From NCBI GenBank assembly GCA_964599655.1, contig CAZRGV010000010.1, forward strand, positions 9,915 through 73,914: a stretch of 64,000 nt of DNA, given 5' to 3'. This stretch comes from CAZRGV01 sp964599655. Its GTDB lineage: Bacteria; Planctomycetota; Planctomycetia; Isosphaerales; Isosphaeraceae. The notes below the pieces were generated by a model. It was not told the origin of the DNA, searched no databases, and worked only from the letters and a program-made list of their open reading frames with translations. Made by a program: the position numbers and the translations under genes. How positions within the stretch are numbered: position 1 is the stretch's first letter; each line of letters starts with the position of its first letter. This document shows positions 26,519 through 35,491 of this stretch, in pieces.

Positions 26519-28936
26519 ATGCCCATCCAGGAGCCTCGGCTCGACGATCTCGGCTTTGATCGCATCGTCGAGGAACTTCGGCGACGCATTCCGGTCTACG
26601 CGCCCGAGTGGACTGACCACAACGACAGCGATCCGGGCATCACGCTGATCCAGCTCTTCGCCTACCTCGCCGAGCAGGTCGGCTACCGGCTCAACCGCGT
26701 CCCCGAGAAGAATTCCATCGAGCTCCTGAAGCTCCTCGGCGTTCATCTCCAGCCCGCGCTGGCGTCCCACACACGGCTCGCGATGCTGCTCGACGATCCG
26801 TCCAAGGCCATCGCCTTGAAGATCCGAGCCGGCGCTCGCGCCAAAGCGAAGGCGGGTCAGCCACCGCCGAGCTTCGAGACCGACGCGGACCTCGACCTCG
26901 TCCCGGCCGAGATGACCCTCCTGTTGGTGACCAAGAACCCGTACCTCACCGATGTTCTTCTGCTGGACGCCGCCGGGAACCGCGAGACTCCGCCCGTCGA
27001 TCCTCCCAAGATGCCGCGACCGGCCAGCGACTGGCTCACCGTAGCCTGGGATGGGAAGAAGCCGAAGCTCAAGGAGATGCCCGTCGGCCCGATCAGGCTC
27101 GTTCCCTCGCCTGGCCAGCGCTACCTCTGGATCGGCCTGCTGAGCAACCTCGCGCCCGACGCCGGCTTCCGTGGGGTGCGCGTGACCCTTTCGCTCCAGT
27201 TCGACGACGACGAGCAGCCGAGTCTGACCGCCGTCGAAACGTGCGGCCCGAAGGCTCCCGCGGGCGAGACACCGACGCCCATCGACTGGCTCTGGTACTT
27301 CGACCCGTCGGCGCCCTCGCCCGGCCTGAAGAAGGTCGGCGGGCGCATCGACGACACCACGTCGCGGTTCACGCGCTCGGGTGAGCTGAGGTTCACTGTA
27401 CCGTTCGGTATTGGGCCGATTCCCGACGATGCCTGGAAGAAGTTCCGCGAACCGGGGACCGTCGATCCGATCGACGCCTGCCTGACTCTCGGCAGCACGC
27501 TCAAGGCGAACCTCAGCGGCCTGGTTGGACCCGCCCTGCTCGATTCGACCATCTTCAGCGGTGCTCTCGCCTCGGCCTTGACGGCCACCGAGGCCAAGCA
27601 AGCGCAGGTCAAGCCCGAGGTCGCCCACCCTCTCGATCCCCAGCTCCGAGCCTCGACGAAAGTCAACGCCTGGCTTCGGATCGAGCTGCCCGACGCGATC
27701 CTTGCGACGGGCAAGTCACCGATGCTTCGCATGATCTCGTTCAACGTCGTTCCGGCCACGAACGCCAACACGATTCGGAACGAGCGACTCGGCGTCGCCA
27801 ACGGCACGCCCGGACAGACCCTCACGCTCCGACATGGCAACGTCCTGGCCGATACGCTTCAGCTCGCGGTGCAGGAAGATCCCGATCCCTCCGTGCCGCT
27901 CGTGACCTGGGTCGAGAAGGAAAGCCTCGACGATGCCAGCCCGTTCGATCGCGTCTTCGCCCTCGATCGCGAGGCGGGAGTCATCACGTTCGGAGACGGC
28001 ACACATGGCCGGATCGTCCCGCTCGTGCCGGGCGGAGGCAACATCGTCGCACAATCGTATCGTTACGGCGGTGGCGTGTCGGGGGAGCTCGACGTCGGGC
28101 AGATTACCAAGCTGGAGACGCCCGCACAGGGAGTTTCCGACGTGGTGAACGTCGTCGCCGCGACGGGCGGTAAGGATTCGGAAACGCTCGACCAGGCGAA
28201 GATCCGTGCGAGGAAGGAGATCTCGACTCGCAGTCGCGCCGTCACGGCGACCGACTTCGAGTTCCTCGCCCTTCAGACCCCCGAGGTGCGCGTGAAGCGC
28301 GTCGTGGTTGTGCCCCTCCGTAAGCCCCTACCTTCGAGCGCGACGGTTTCAACGGTTGGCGCGCCGCGTTGCGGCCCGCTGCCGACCGGCGCGGCGGGAC
28401 TCGACACGACGATGGTGCCGGGCGCGGTCAGCGTGGTGGTGGTTCCCGACGAAACCGGTCCGGAACCGGTCCCGACCCCCTCGTTCCTCCAGGCCGTCTG
28501 CCGTCAGCTTGATGGACATCGACTCGTAACAACAGAGGTTCACGTGGTCCCGCCACAATACTTCCGGCTTTGCAACATCCAGGTCGAGGTCAAGGGGCGG
28601 CCGGGCTACACGAGGTCGCAGATCCAGGACCTGGTTGTGGCGAAGCTCTCGACGTATCTGCATCCCATCACTGGTGGTGAGGATGGCACGGGATACCCGT
28701 TCGGTTCGCAGGTCCACATCTCCGACCTGATGGCCCAGGTCTTCCGGACCGAGGGGGTTGAGCGGGTCGAGCGGTTCCAGGCCGACTTCAGCCGGACCAA
28801 GAGCAACGCCGTGCCCCGGCAAGGGATGCTGGTCCTCTGCCCCTCCGGGGCCGGCCAGTTTCAGAAGGTTACGCTCGCGCCCGAGGAATGCCCGAGCTTT
28901 GATGCAAGCAAGTTTACCCTCTCCACCGTGGCCTGA
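26519..28936 (+). CDS. Baseplate wedge protein, gpJ-like putative baseplate assembly protein (Pvc11-like)
   Basis: An 805-residue protein of the TIGR02243-type baseplate family. The N-terminus RIPVYAPEWTDHNDSDPGITLIQLFAYLAEQVGYRLNRVP is diagnostic; key blocks are WTDHNDSDPGITLIQLFAYL and RLNRVPEKN. The second half contains GVITFGDGTHGRI, a YRYGGG loop, VVAATGGKDSETLDQAK and TDFEFLALQTPEVRVKR, the conserved gpJ core, and the end carries the GRPGYTRSQIQDLVVAKL module. It would form the wedges around the hub. The start is close to the gp25 stop and has GGAG upstream. The gene is intact and of normal length. Confidence 0.94.
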   Translation: MPIQEPRLDDLGFDRIVEELRRRIPVYAPEWTDHNDSDPGITLIQLFAYLAEQVGYRLNRVPEKNSIELLKLLGVHLQPALASHTRLAMLLDDPSKAIALKIRAGARAKAKAGQPPPSFETDADLDLVPAEMTLLLVTKNPYLTDVLLLDAAGNRETPPVDPPKMPRPASDWLTVAWDGKKPKLKEMPVGPIRLVPSPGQRYLWIGLLSNLAPDAGFRGVRVTLSLQFDDDEQPSLTAVETCGPKAPAGETPTPIDWLWYFDPSAPSPGLKKVGGRIDDTTSRFTRSGELRFTVPFGIGPIPDDAWKKFREPGTVDPIDACLTLGSTLKANLSGLVGPALLDSTIFSGALASALTATEAKQAQVKPEVAHPLDPQLRASTKVNAWLRIELPDAILATGKSPMLRMISFNVVPATNANTIRNERLGVANGTPGQTLTLRHGNVLADTLQLAVQEDPDPSVPLVTWVEKESLDDASPFDRVFALDREAGVITFGDGTHGRIVPLVPGGGNIVAQSYRYGGGVSGELDVGQITKLETPAQGVSDVVNVVAATGGKDSETLDQAKIRARKEISTRSRAVTATDFEFLALQTPEVRVKRVVVVPLRKPLPSSATVSTVGAPRCGPLPTGAAGLDTTMVPGAVSVVVVPDETGPEPVPTPSFLQAVCRQLDGHRLVTTEVHVVPPQYFRLCNIQVEVKGRPGYTRSQIQDLVVAKLSTYLHPITGGEDGTGYPFGSQVHISDLMAQVFRTEGVERVERFQADFSRTKSNAVPRQGMLVLCPSGAGQFQKVTLAPEECPSFDASKFTLSTVA

Positions 28937-28951
28937 GATTCGAGCCCAGCC

Positions 28952-30967
28952 GTGCCGACTCGCGACGCCAACAACGCCACCTGGTATCTCCTCCGCTACG
29001 AGGAGGATTTCACGCCGCCGCGTCCTGGCGTCCCGGCGCTGAAAGTGCCCCCGGAGATCGACATCCATCTCGCGTACGACCCCGCGAGGCACGTGCTCGA
29101 ACTTCTGCCCGAACCGGTGCCCCCCGATGATCCGGTTCGGCCTCTGCCCGGCCTGGCGGTCGATCTGAGCAGCGAGGTCTACCGGGTCGATCCGAAGACC
29201 CATCAACTTCTGGTGCGACGCTGCAATGGTCAGGAGGATCTCGTCGTCTGCCAACCCCAGGTGCTCGCCCGGCCCTTGGGTCTTGCCCTCGACCGTCGAG
29301 GCTTCCTCTACGTCGCCGATCCGGGCGTTGGTCGCGTTGTGGTGCTCTTGCCCGAGGACGGTTCGGTTCAGGCGGTGCTCGTCGAGGGGTTGATCGAACC
29401 GGTCGATGTTGCGGTCGCTCCGGATGGGACGATCTTTGTCGCTGATCGGGCGTCGGACCGCGCGGAGGGCGGGCAGATCGCTCGGTTCGACGCCGGATTC
29501 CGTTCGCTCGGTGCCTTTGAGCCCAGGAACCCGGTGGCGCTGCCTGAGACACCTCGTCCCATCGCGGTCATGGTTGATGCCGATGGCACGTTGCTCGTCG
29601 CCGACGCGACCCATCCCCGACTGCTTCGATTCGACTCGTCCGGCAATGCCATGGCGGATGTGGAGTTGACCACGATTGCGCGCGAGGTCCGAACCGATGA
29701 GATCCGGCCCGAGTCGCCCGCCACCGCCTACGGGAACCGCCTTCCTCGCTTCCGCGCCGGGACCTGTCCGCCACCGCTGACCGATCGCGATGGCGGCTCG
29801 AGGCTCGCCGAGGTCCACCGTGGCCTTCGGCTGCTCCGGCTCCGGCTGGCACGTCGATTTGAGTCGATTGGAGTTTACCTCAGCAGGGCGCTGGACAGCG
29901 GCACGCCGGGCACGACCTGGCATCGCGTCGACGTTGAAGCGGACATTCCCGAGGGCACCACGATCCTCGTCGAGACGGCCACCGCCGAGACGCTCGACGG
30001 CTTCCTCACGCCCGACTGGCGATCGCCGACGATCGACGGCGAGATCGTCCCGATGACCGGGAACCTCCGCGAGCAACTGGTTCAGTCGCCGCCTGGACGC
30101 TTTCTGCGGTTGAGGTTGACACTCCTGTCCGATGGCGGCGACACGCCGTCGGTGCGTTCCGTGCGCATCCTTTACCCGCGAGTGAGCTACCTCGATCTGT
30201 TGCCCCGTGTCTACCGTCGGGACCCGGAGAGCGCGCTGTTCCTCGAGCACTTTCTGGCCCTCTTCGAGCGGGTGTTCACGGGCGTCGAGGATCGTTACGA
30301 GGCGTTCTCTCGGGACTTGAACCCCGCGGCGGCGCCTCGGGACGTCATCGACTGGCTGGCGTGCCTGGTGGACCTGAGCTTCGACCCATCGTGGCCGCTC
30401 GAGCGTCGCCGCGCCCTGGTGGGCGAGGCGATGGCCCTGTACCGCGACCGGGGCACGATCCAAGGAATCGCGCGCTACGTCGAGATTTACACGGGCCAGC
30501 GGCCTGAGATCCTCGAAGCCTTCCTCCACCGTCCGTCCCGGCCATCGTACCTGGGTAGCGCTGGCAGCGTCCTCGGCTGCTCGTTCGCGCTGGCGGCCGT
30601 CGTGCCGGACACCCTGCCGGACGACGCGCTGGCCAGCCGGTACGCCCACCGGTTCACCGTCTTTGTCTATCTCGACGATCCGTGCGACTCCAAAACGGTT
30701 TTGCCGGTCGTCGACCGGATCGTGACCGTGAACAAGCCGGCGCACACCGTCCACACACTTTGCCCGGTCCGGGCCGATGCGAGGGTGGACGTGCAGAGCA
30801 CGGTGGGAATCGACTTCGTGCTTGGCGGGCGGGAGGCTCCCGAAACCATGCTCGGCGGCTGCCCCGAGATCGGCGCGCCGGCCTCGGGCGCCGCCGTGCT
30901 GGGTGTCGATTCGATCCTGGGCGCGGTCCGGCCTGGATACGCTCGGCCGCTTCCGCCGGAACTGTGA
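28952..30967 (+). CDS. Beta-propeller (NHL-like) protein fused to a gpI/TIGR02242-type baseplate domain (Pvc12-like)
   Basis: A 671-residue protein starting at GTG 28952. Residues about 105-250 contain NHL-type propeller strands: PLGLALDRRGFLYVADPG, PVDVAVAPDGTIFVADRA and PIAVMVDADGTLLVADAT. Residues about 285-405 are a beta-sandwich. Residues about 405-560 match the conserved phage tail domain TIGR02242: SYLDLLPRVYRRDPESALFL, FLALFERVFTGVEDRYE and GTIQGIARYVEIYTG. In canonical Afp/PVC the wedge component (Pvc12) has no propeller that I know of; similar propeller-bearing forms exist in other tail clusters. It probably forms the outer baseplate, with the propeller exposed. The gap to the previous gene is 15 bp. 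Confidence 0.88.
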   Translation: MPTRDANNATWYLLRYEEDFTPPRPGVPALKVPPEIDIHLAYDPARHVLELLPEPVPPDDPVRPLPGLAVDLSSEVYRVDPKTHQLLVRRCNGQEDLVVCQPQVLARPLGLALDRRGFLYVADPGVGRVVVLLPEDGSVQAVLVEGLIEPVDVAVAPDGTIFVADRASDRAEGGQIARFDAGFRSLGAFEPRNPVALPETPRPIAVMVDADGTLLVADATHPRLLRFDSSGNAMADVELTTIAREVRTDEIRPESPATAYGNRLPRFRAGTCPPPLTDRDGGSRLAEVHRGLRLLRLRLARRFESIGVYLSRALDSGTPGTTWHRVDVEADIPEGTTILVETATAETLDGFLTPDWRSPTIDGEIVPMTGNLREQLVQSPPGRFLRLRLTLLSDGGDTPSVRSVRILYPRVSYLDLLPRVYRRDPESALFLEHFLALFERVFTGVEDRYEAFSRDLNPAAAPRDVIDWLACLVDLSFDPSWPLERRRALVGEAMALYRDRGTIQGIARYVEIYTGQRPEILEAFLHRPSRPSYLGSAGSVLGCSFALAAVVPDTLPDDALASRYAHRFTVFVYLDDPCDSKTVLPVVDRIVTVNKPAHTVHTLCPVRADARVDVQSTVGIDFVLGGREAPETMLGGCPEIGAPASGAAVLGVDSILGAVRPGYARPLPPEL

Positions 30968-31001
30968 AACGCTTCGTCGAGGCCCGATTGGGAGAGAACT
31001 C

Positions 31002-32300
31002 ATGAACGCCTCCGGGCATTGCGGGTGCGGTTGCGAGTGCTGCGAGCCGGATGTCTGCGATTGCGGACCCGCCGAGTTCGTTCGCCTACGCTACTACTAC
31101 GGTCAGCGCCTCGGCGCCCTCGACTTCTCCGACGCCCAGTCCTACGTCGTCGGCAAGCAGCGGTTTCACAACCTCCGGCTTCACGGCTCGGGGGTCCTCT
31201 GTGGTTTGAAGGCCACCCGAGAGGTCTTCCCCCAGGGTGCTCCGGAGACCGATCCCTCCACGATCCTCCGCGTTTCCCGGGGCGCCGCGATCGACGACTG
31301 CGGGCGCGAGGTCATCGTGACGGGCGACCAGTGCATCGACGTCGCCGCCTGGTTTGCTCGGAATCGCGAGCGGCTCAAGCTCACGTCCTGGGGGCCGGGC
31401 CAGCCGCAGACCCTCTGGGTCGTCCTTCGCTATCGCGAGTGTCCCAGCGATCCGTCTCCCGCCCCGCGCGATCCTTGCGGTTGCGATACGGGCGGCTGCG
31501 AGTTCGGCCGGATTCGCGAGGGCTTCGAGCTTGCGCTCTTGCCCGAGGAGCCGGAATGCACCGGCGGCCCGTTTCCGTCCCCCTCCGCCCTCGAGGCCGC
31601 GCTTGCCGGCCGCTCCGACGGGGGGTCGGACGAAGGCACCGCGCTGGACCCACTCGGTGTGGCCCTCGCCGGACTGCTCGCCGAAGGATGTCCACAGCCG
31701 TCCGGGGACCGCTGGATTTGCCTGGCGAGGCTGGAGGCGACGCTCGAAGCCCAGGACCCGAACCCGCCTCGCATCCACGACATTTCCCAACCCGATAACG
31801 CCCTCGCCGGCCGCTCGTCGCTGTTGAGCACCCGCGCGATCCAGTCGATGCTCGCCACGCTGGCGGTCTCCGCCTCCGACGAGGGCCTGACCGGCCCCGG
31901 TCCGACGATCGGCGGAATGACCTTCACGGCCGGCGGGGATGCCACATCGGGCGATCTGATCATCGCCGTGAATCTCGTCTCCGAGGGGGACCCGCCTCAG
32001 CCCGTCGAACTGGCCCAGCCGACGTTCCAGAGCAGCTTCGTCAAGGTCTCTCGCTTCGACGCGAACAAGTGGACGAATTCGCCTCCCACCAAGGTGACCT
32101 ACGACCCGGCGCGCGGGATCGTCCTCCACTGGGACACCGGCGCCCTTGCCGCGGGCCGCTACCGCGTGTCGATCTCCGCGCCTCCCGAGACGCCCATCGT
32201 GGATGCGAAGATGCGCCCGCTCCGACCGGCCCGCTTTGCCCGTCATCTTCGCCTGCAAACCTCCGGTTCCACGCTCGAACTGGCCGAGACGCTCTACTAG
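31002..32300 (+). CDS. Cysteine-rich eCIS-linked protein with unnamed HN-GSGV-GL/DCG domain
   Basis: A 432-residue protein without a family name known to me. It opens with a cysteine cluster (nine Cys in about 20 residues, residues 7-26). Then comes a block reading RYYYGQRLGALDFSDAQSYV, a basic FHNLRLHGSGVLCGLK, and later GAAIDDCGREV. The same block order occurs in the next gene and, as far as I recall, in other eCIS and tail clusters. Further Cys-rich loops (CGCDTGGCEFG) follow, and the C-terminal 150 residues are a beta-sandwich-like region with an Ig-like pattern. Its place after the baseplate genes, where Pvc13 fibres usually are, suggests a surface or host-contact part. ATG at 31002 follows GGGAGAG. 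Confidence 0.75.
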   Translation: MNASGHCGCGCECCEPDVCDCGPAEFVRLRYYYGQRLGALDFSDAQSYVVGKQRFHNLRLHGSGVLCGLKATREVFPQGAPETDPSTILRVSRGAAIDDCGREVIVTGDQCIDVAAWFARNRERLKLTSWGPGQPQTLWVVLRYRECPSDPSPAPRDPCGCDTGGCEFGRIREGFELALLPEEPECTGGPFPSPSALEAALAGRSDGGSDEGTALDPLGVALAGLLAEGCPQPSGDRWICLARLEATLEAQDPNPPRIHDISQPDNALAGRSSLLSTRAIQSMLATLAVSASDEGLTGPGPTIGGMTFTAGGDATSGDLIIAVNLVSEGDPPQPVELAQPTFQSSFVKVSRFDANKWTNSPPTKVTYDPARGIVLHWDTGALAAGRYRVSISAPPETPIVDAKMRPLRPARFARHLRLQTSGSTLELAETLY

Positions 32301-32312
32301 CGAGAGGGAATC

Positions 32313-35030
32313 ATGAACATTGACCTGCGAGATTATATCGCCAGAGAGAGCGGGGACTGGCGCCTCGACGAGGCCAACCGCCGGGCGGATCAATTGATCC
32401 TTTCCAAGGAGGGAGATACGGTCTTCCTCAGCGGATTTTTGCGGATTCACGTCAGTTTCCAGCTTCGCAACCTCACCTTCCCCGCCCCGTTGTTGTCTCA
32501 GTTTCCGTCGGACACGGACGGTAAGAGCGCGACCGATACCGTCTCGGGCGCCGGTGTTTCTGGCGTGTCGTCGAAGTCGTTCACCGGAACCACGAGCTTC
32601 ACATTGATCGAAATTCCCGGGTTGCAATTCCAGTTCCACGAAGTGGACAGCTATGTGCTGTCGATTCCGGCGGGGATGGTCTGGCCGTATGTTTTCAGCC
32701 AGCGCAACGTCATCAATGAGCTCGGGTCGAACCTCGGCTACCGGGTCGTGATCACGCCCGCCGACCTGGAGCTACCCAAGGCCCCGGCCGTCCTCACGGT
32801 GGGCGACCTTCCTTGCGACTTCGCCTCGACGAACATCCCCAACACCGGCAAGTTTTTTCCCTCGGGCTGCGAGCCTTGTCCGCCGGATGCGTCCATCGGC
32901 CTGCCTCCCGGATGCGGCACGAGCCTGTCGGTCCCCGTCGCGACGGGCGGCTGCGTGCGTCCCCGGTTCTTCAACGGCATGCTCATCACTCGCGAGGACA
33001 TGGAGACCGAGCTGCTCTATCTCCGGCTCAAGAACAAGCTTCATAACCGCGCCGCCGGCTCGGGCGTGGTTTGGGGCCTCAACGTGGGACGATCGGGCGA
33101 GACCATCTGCGTGACCCCCGGCTATGCCGTGGATTGCTGCGGCAACGACCTGACCGTGACGACCCCGTACCGGGTGCCGATCCGCAACCTCCTCTGCGAC
33201 CCGGCCATCGCCGGAACCTCCGGCCTCCGCACCGCGCGGTGCTACAGCCTGCTGCTCGAATATGTCGAGTGCCCCGAAGTGCCTCGACCCGTTCACGGCG
33301 ACGTTTGCTCGCCGCAAACCACGCGCTGCGAGATGGCTCGCATACGAGAGACGGTACGACTCCGCCTGGTCCCGACCCGCACATTCGATGCGAGCGGCCC
33401 CATATCCGACTTCCTCGAAGCGGTCAAGGAAATCCGCGAGGCGCCGGGTCCGATCGAAACCGTCCCCAAGGGGACCGTGACAGCGTCTTCCCGGGAAGCG
33501 ACGCCGAGCGTCCCGGAGTCTTTGCCGCTCGAGGTGGTTTTCACCGTGATTCCCCAGGAGGGTGCTCCCATCCCGATTCGTGCCGCAATTCGATCTAATG
33601 AACCTTATATATGCATTCTATTGTCTGTCAGGCAAAGCTCGGAGATCCGACGGGTGACGACCCAGATCAGAGCGAATCCGGATCCATCGACCCCGTCTTA
33701 TTCCTTTTCCGCCGGCCATGTTCTTCTGACCTCCACTCCGCAGGGGCCAGTCTCCCCGCCGAGAGAGGTCGCAACCCTCCCGGATCTCAAGTGGGATTGG
33801 GATGTCACCCTCGCCAACGGCCAGTTGAATGTCCCGAGTGCGTTCGTCTTCCAGTCGTGGCGCCTGGTGCCCAACGCAGGAGGCCCCGAGCTAACGGGCG
33901 ACATCACGTTCCGTTTCCAGTTCGATTCGACGAACAACCCGGATCGGCCGTGGAATTTCGATGCTGTCGGTGAATCGAAGGTGGCTGTCATCCCAGTTCC
34001 GTCGTCCCGCCCCTGCTTCGGCGAGCCCTGCTGCCCGGACCATGGGCCGCTGTTCCCGGCGTTTCCACCGTTCCTCCATGCCGATCCTTTCCAGCCCTTC
34101 CAGCCGGCCGACCCCAAGGCTCTGGCCCTGGCGGTGCTCTACGGCTGGCTTGTCACGGAGTACTTCGCGAGGAATCCGACGGGCGACGACAAGGCCTCCT
34201 CCTCCGCGTACGATCAGGCGAGGCAGCTAAACCTGGTCGCCTGGAAGATGTTCTTCAACATCGATGTCGCGAAAAACCCTGTGAAGGTCGTCGAATCGCT
34301 TCGTAACTTGCTTTCCGGCTGGTGCCGCAGTTTCCTCTACCCCGGCCCTCATTGCGACGGCGAGCCGCACGGGGTTGTGATCGGCTGTGTGCGGGTCGAG
34401 GCCGGCAACATCCAGACGGTCGATCCCTGGGGTGGCCGTCGCTACGTGGTGCATTACCCCCTGCTCGAGCACTGGGGCACGCAGATCGGCCTCGCGCCGC
34501 TGGACCTCACCGTGTCTCGCGTGCTGTCCCTGGTCTGCTGTGTCGCCGGCCTTGATCCGTACGCCGCTCAACCTCCGAAACCTGTCAAGCCGCCGGTCGA
34601 GATGAAGATCCTGGGCGAGCAACCGCCCGAGCGTGAAGGCGTCGTCGATCTGGCGAACGCGTTCGTCATCAAGGCCGCGCCCGATCAGGTGAACCAGCGT
34701 CTGGAGACGCTCGGCGTGAAGCCGGTCCGCACCGAGACGCTCTCCGCGACCGATTTCGTCACGCGCGTGGTCGCCGGGCTGCGCCAACCGCCGTCAGGGC
34801 TCGCGCCGGGCCAGTCCGTCGTCCGCTACACCGTGGCCGGTCTGCCCGATGTGAGCCTCATCGCGCCGGCACCGACCTCGACTCCGGCGCCCGATACGGA
34901 ACCCACCACACCGACACCGACCCCGACACCCACGCCGTCGGGCCCACTCCGACCCGTTCCCGACAAAGCCCGCGTTTCGGGCTTCGTGCGAACCGTGATC
35001 GCGGCGCGATCGGAGAAGGACGCCGTTCCC
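32313..35030 (+). CDS. Large eCIS-linked protein sharing the HN-GSGV-GL/DCCG domain, interrupted by an assembly gap
   Basis: The first 906 residues of a gene broken by the N-run at 35031. Residues 1-185 are unique. At about 210-285 is the domain shared with the upstream gene: RPRFFNGMLITREDM, KNKLHNRAAGSGVVWGLNV and GYAVDCCGNDLTV. A middle section (about 380-530) is beta-rich; another, at 590-760, is helical and Cys-containing (CFGEPCCPDHGP, LLSGWCRSFLYPG). Near the gap is a Thr-Pro low-complexity linker (PTTPTPTPTPTPSG). The coding signal continues after the gap in another frame (35042-35491), so I take both as one gene of about 1060 residues. Role unknown; position suggests a structural or host-recognition component. 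Confidence 0.75.
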
Positions 35031-35040
35031 NNNNNNNNNN
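35031..35040. other. Assembly gap (ten Ns)
   Basis: Ten undetermined bases. The reading frame before the gap ends in phase at 35030, while the coding frame after it begins its first full codon at 35042. For one continuous gene the true gap length must leave remainder 2 when divided by 3, so ten is not the real length. The Ns follow soon after a low-complexity Thr-Pro coding stretch, which may explain the break. Confidence 0.95.
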
Positions 35041-35041
35041 T

Positions 35042-35491
35042 ACACTCGTTCCCCCCCTGCTCCGCGACTATGCCGAGCGGTTGAGCACCGGACTCCTCGA
35101 CGCCTTCTCGCTCGCGGATCTCGTTCCGGCCGACAACCCGGCACGTGATCCGCTGGTCAAGGCGGGCTATACCACTGTCGGCGCGGTGCTCGGTCTGAGT
35201 CCCGAGGTGCTCCTCGAACAGGTTCTCAACGGCCAGAACGCATCGGCCTTGAGCGATTTGATCGTCGCCTGCGAGACGGCCGGTCGGACCTTGACCGGAA
35301 CCGTTTCCGACCTTGTCGTGAGCTACAACCGAGACAAGCGGCTCCAGGCGCGTGAGGACCTCAAGCAGGCGGATCTCGTCAAGGCGTTCAGCAGCGATCT
35401 GACCAGGGCGATCGGGACCGCCAAGTTGAAGATCCCGACGCGATCCATATCCACGGTCGTGTCCGACTCCGTCGGTGGGACTTCGTCATGA
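35042..35491 (+). CDS. C-terminal part of the gap-interrupted eCIS-linked protein
   Basis: A 149-residue coding stretch after the gap with strong coding character: TLVPPLLRDYAERL, then LADLVPADNPARDPLVKAGYTTVGAVLG, a helix-hairpin-like repeat pattern, and NRDKRLQAREDLKQADLVKAF. No start codon with a ribosome site lies near its beginning: the first candidate is a TTG at 35081 inside the helix. It therefore looks like the continuation of the gene before the gap. Its stop overlaps the next ATG (ATGA), as elsewhere in the operon. The fold is not recognised. Confidence 0.7.
   Translation, partial: TLVPPLLRDYAERLSTGLLDAFSLADLVPADNPARDPLVKAGYTTVGAVLGLSPEVLLEQVLNGQNASALSDLIVACETAGRTLTGTVSDLVVSYNRDKRLQAREDLKQADLVKAFSSDLTRAIGTAKLKIPTRSISTVVSDSVGGTSS

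Noticed and set aside
28349..31003. 884-codon minus-strand frame in the eCIS cluster
   Set aside because: Antisense to the baseplate genes, which have strong family motifs; the frame itself has none.
35081..35491. Independent gene starting at 35081
   Set aside because: TTG start inside a helix without a ribosome site; coding clearly extends upstream to the N gap, so it is the end of the interrupted gene.
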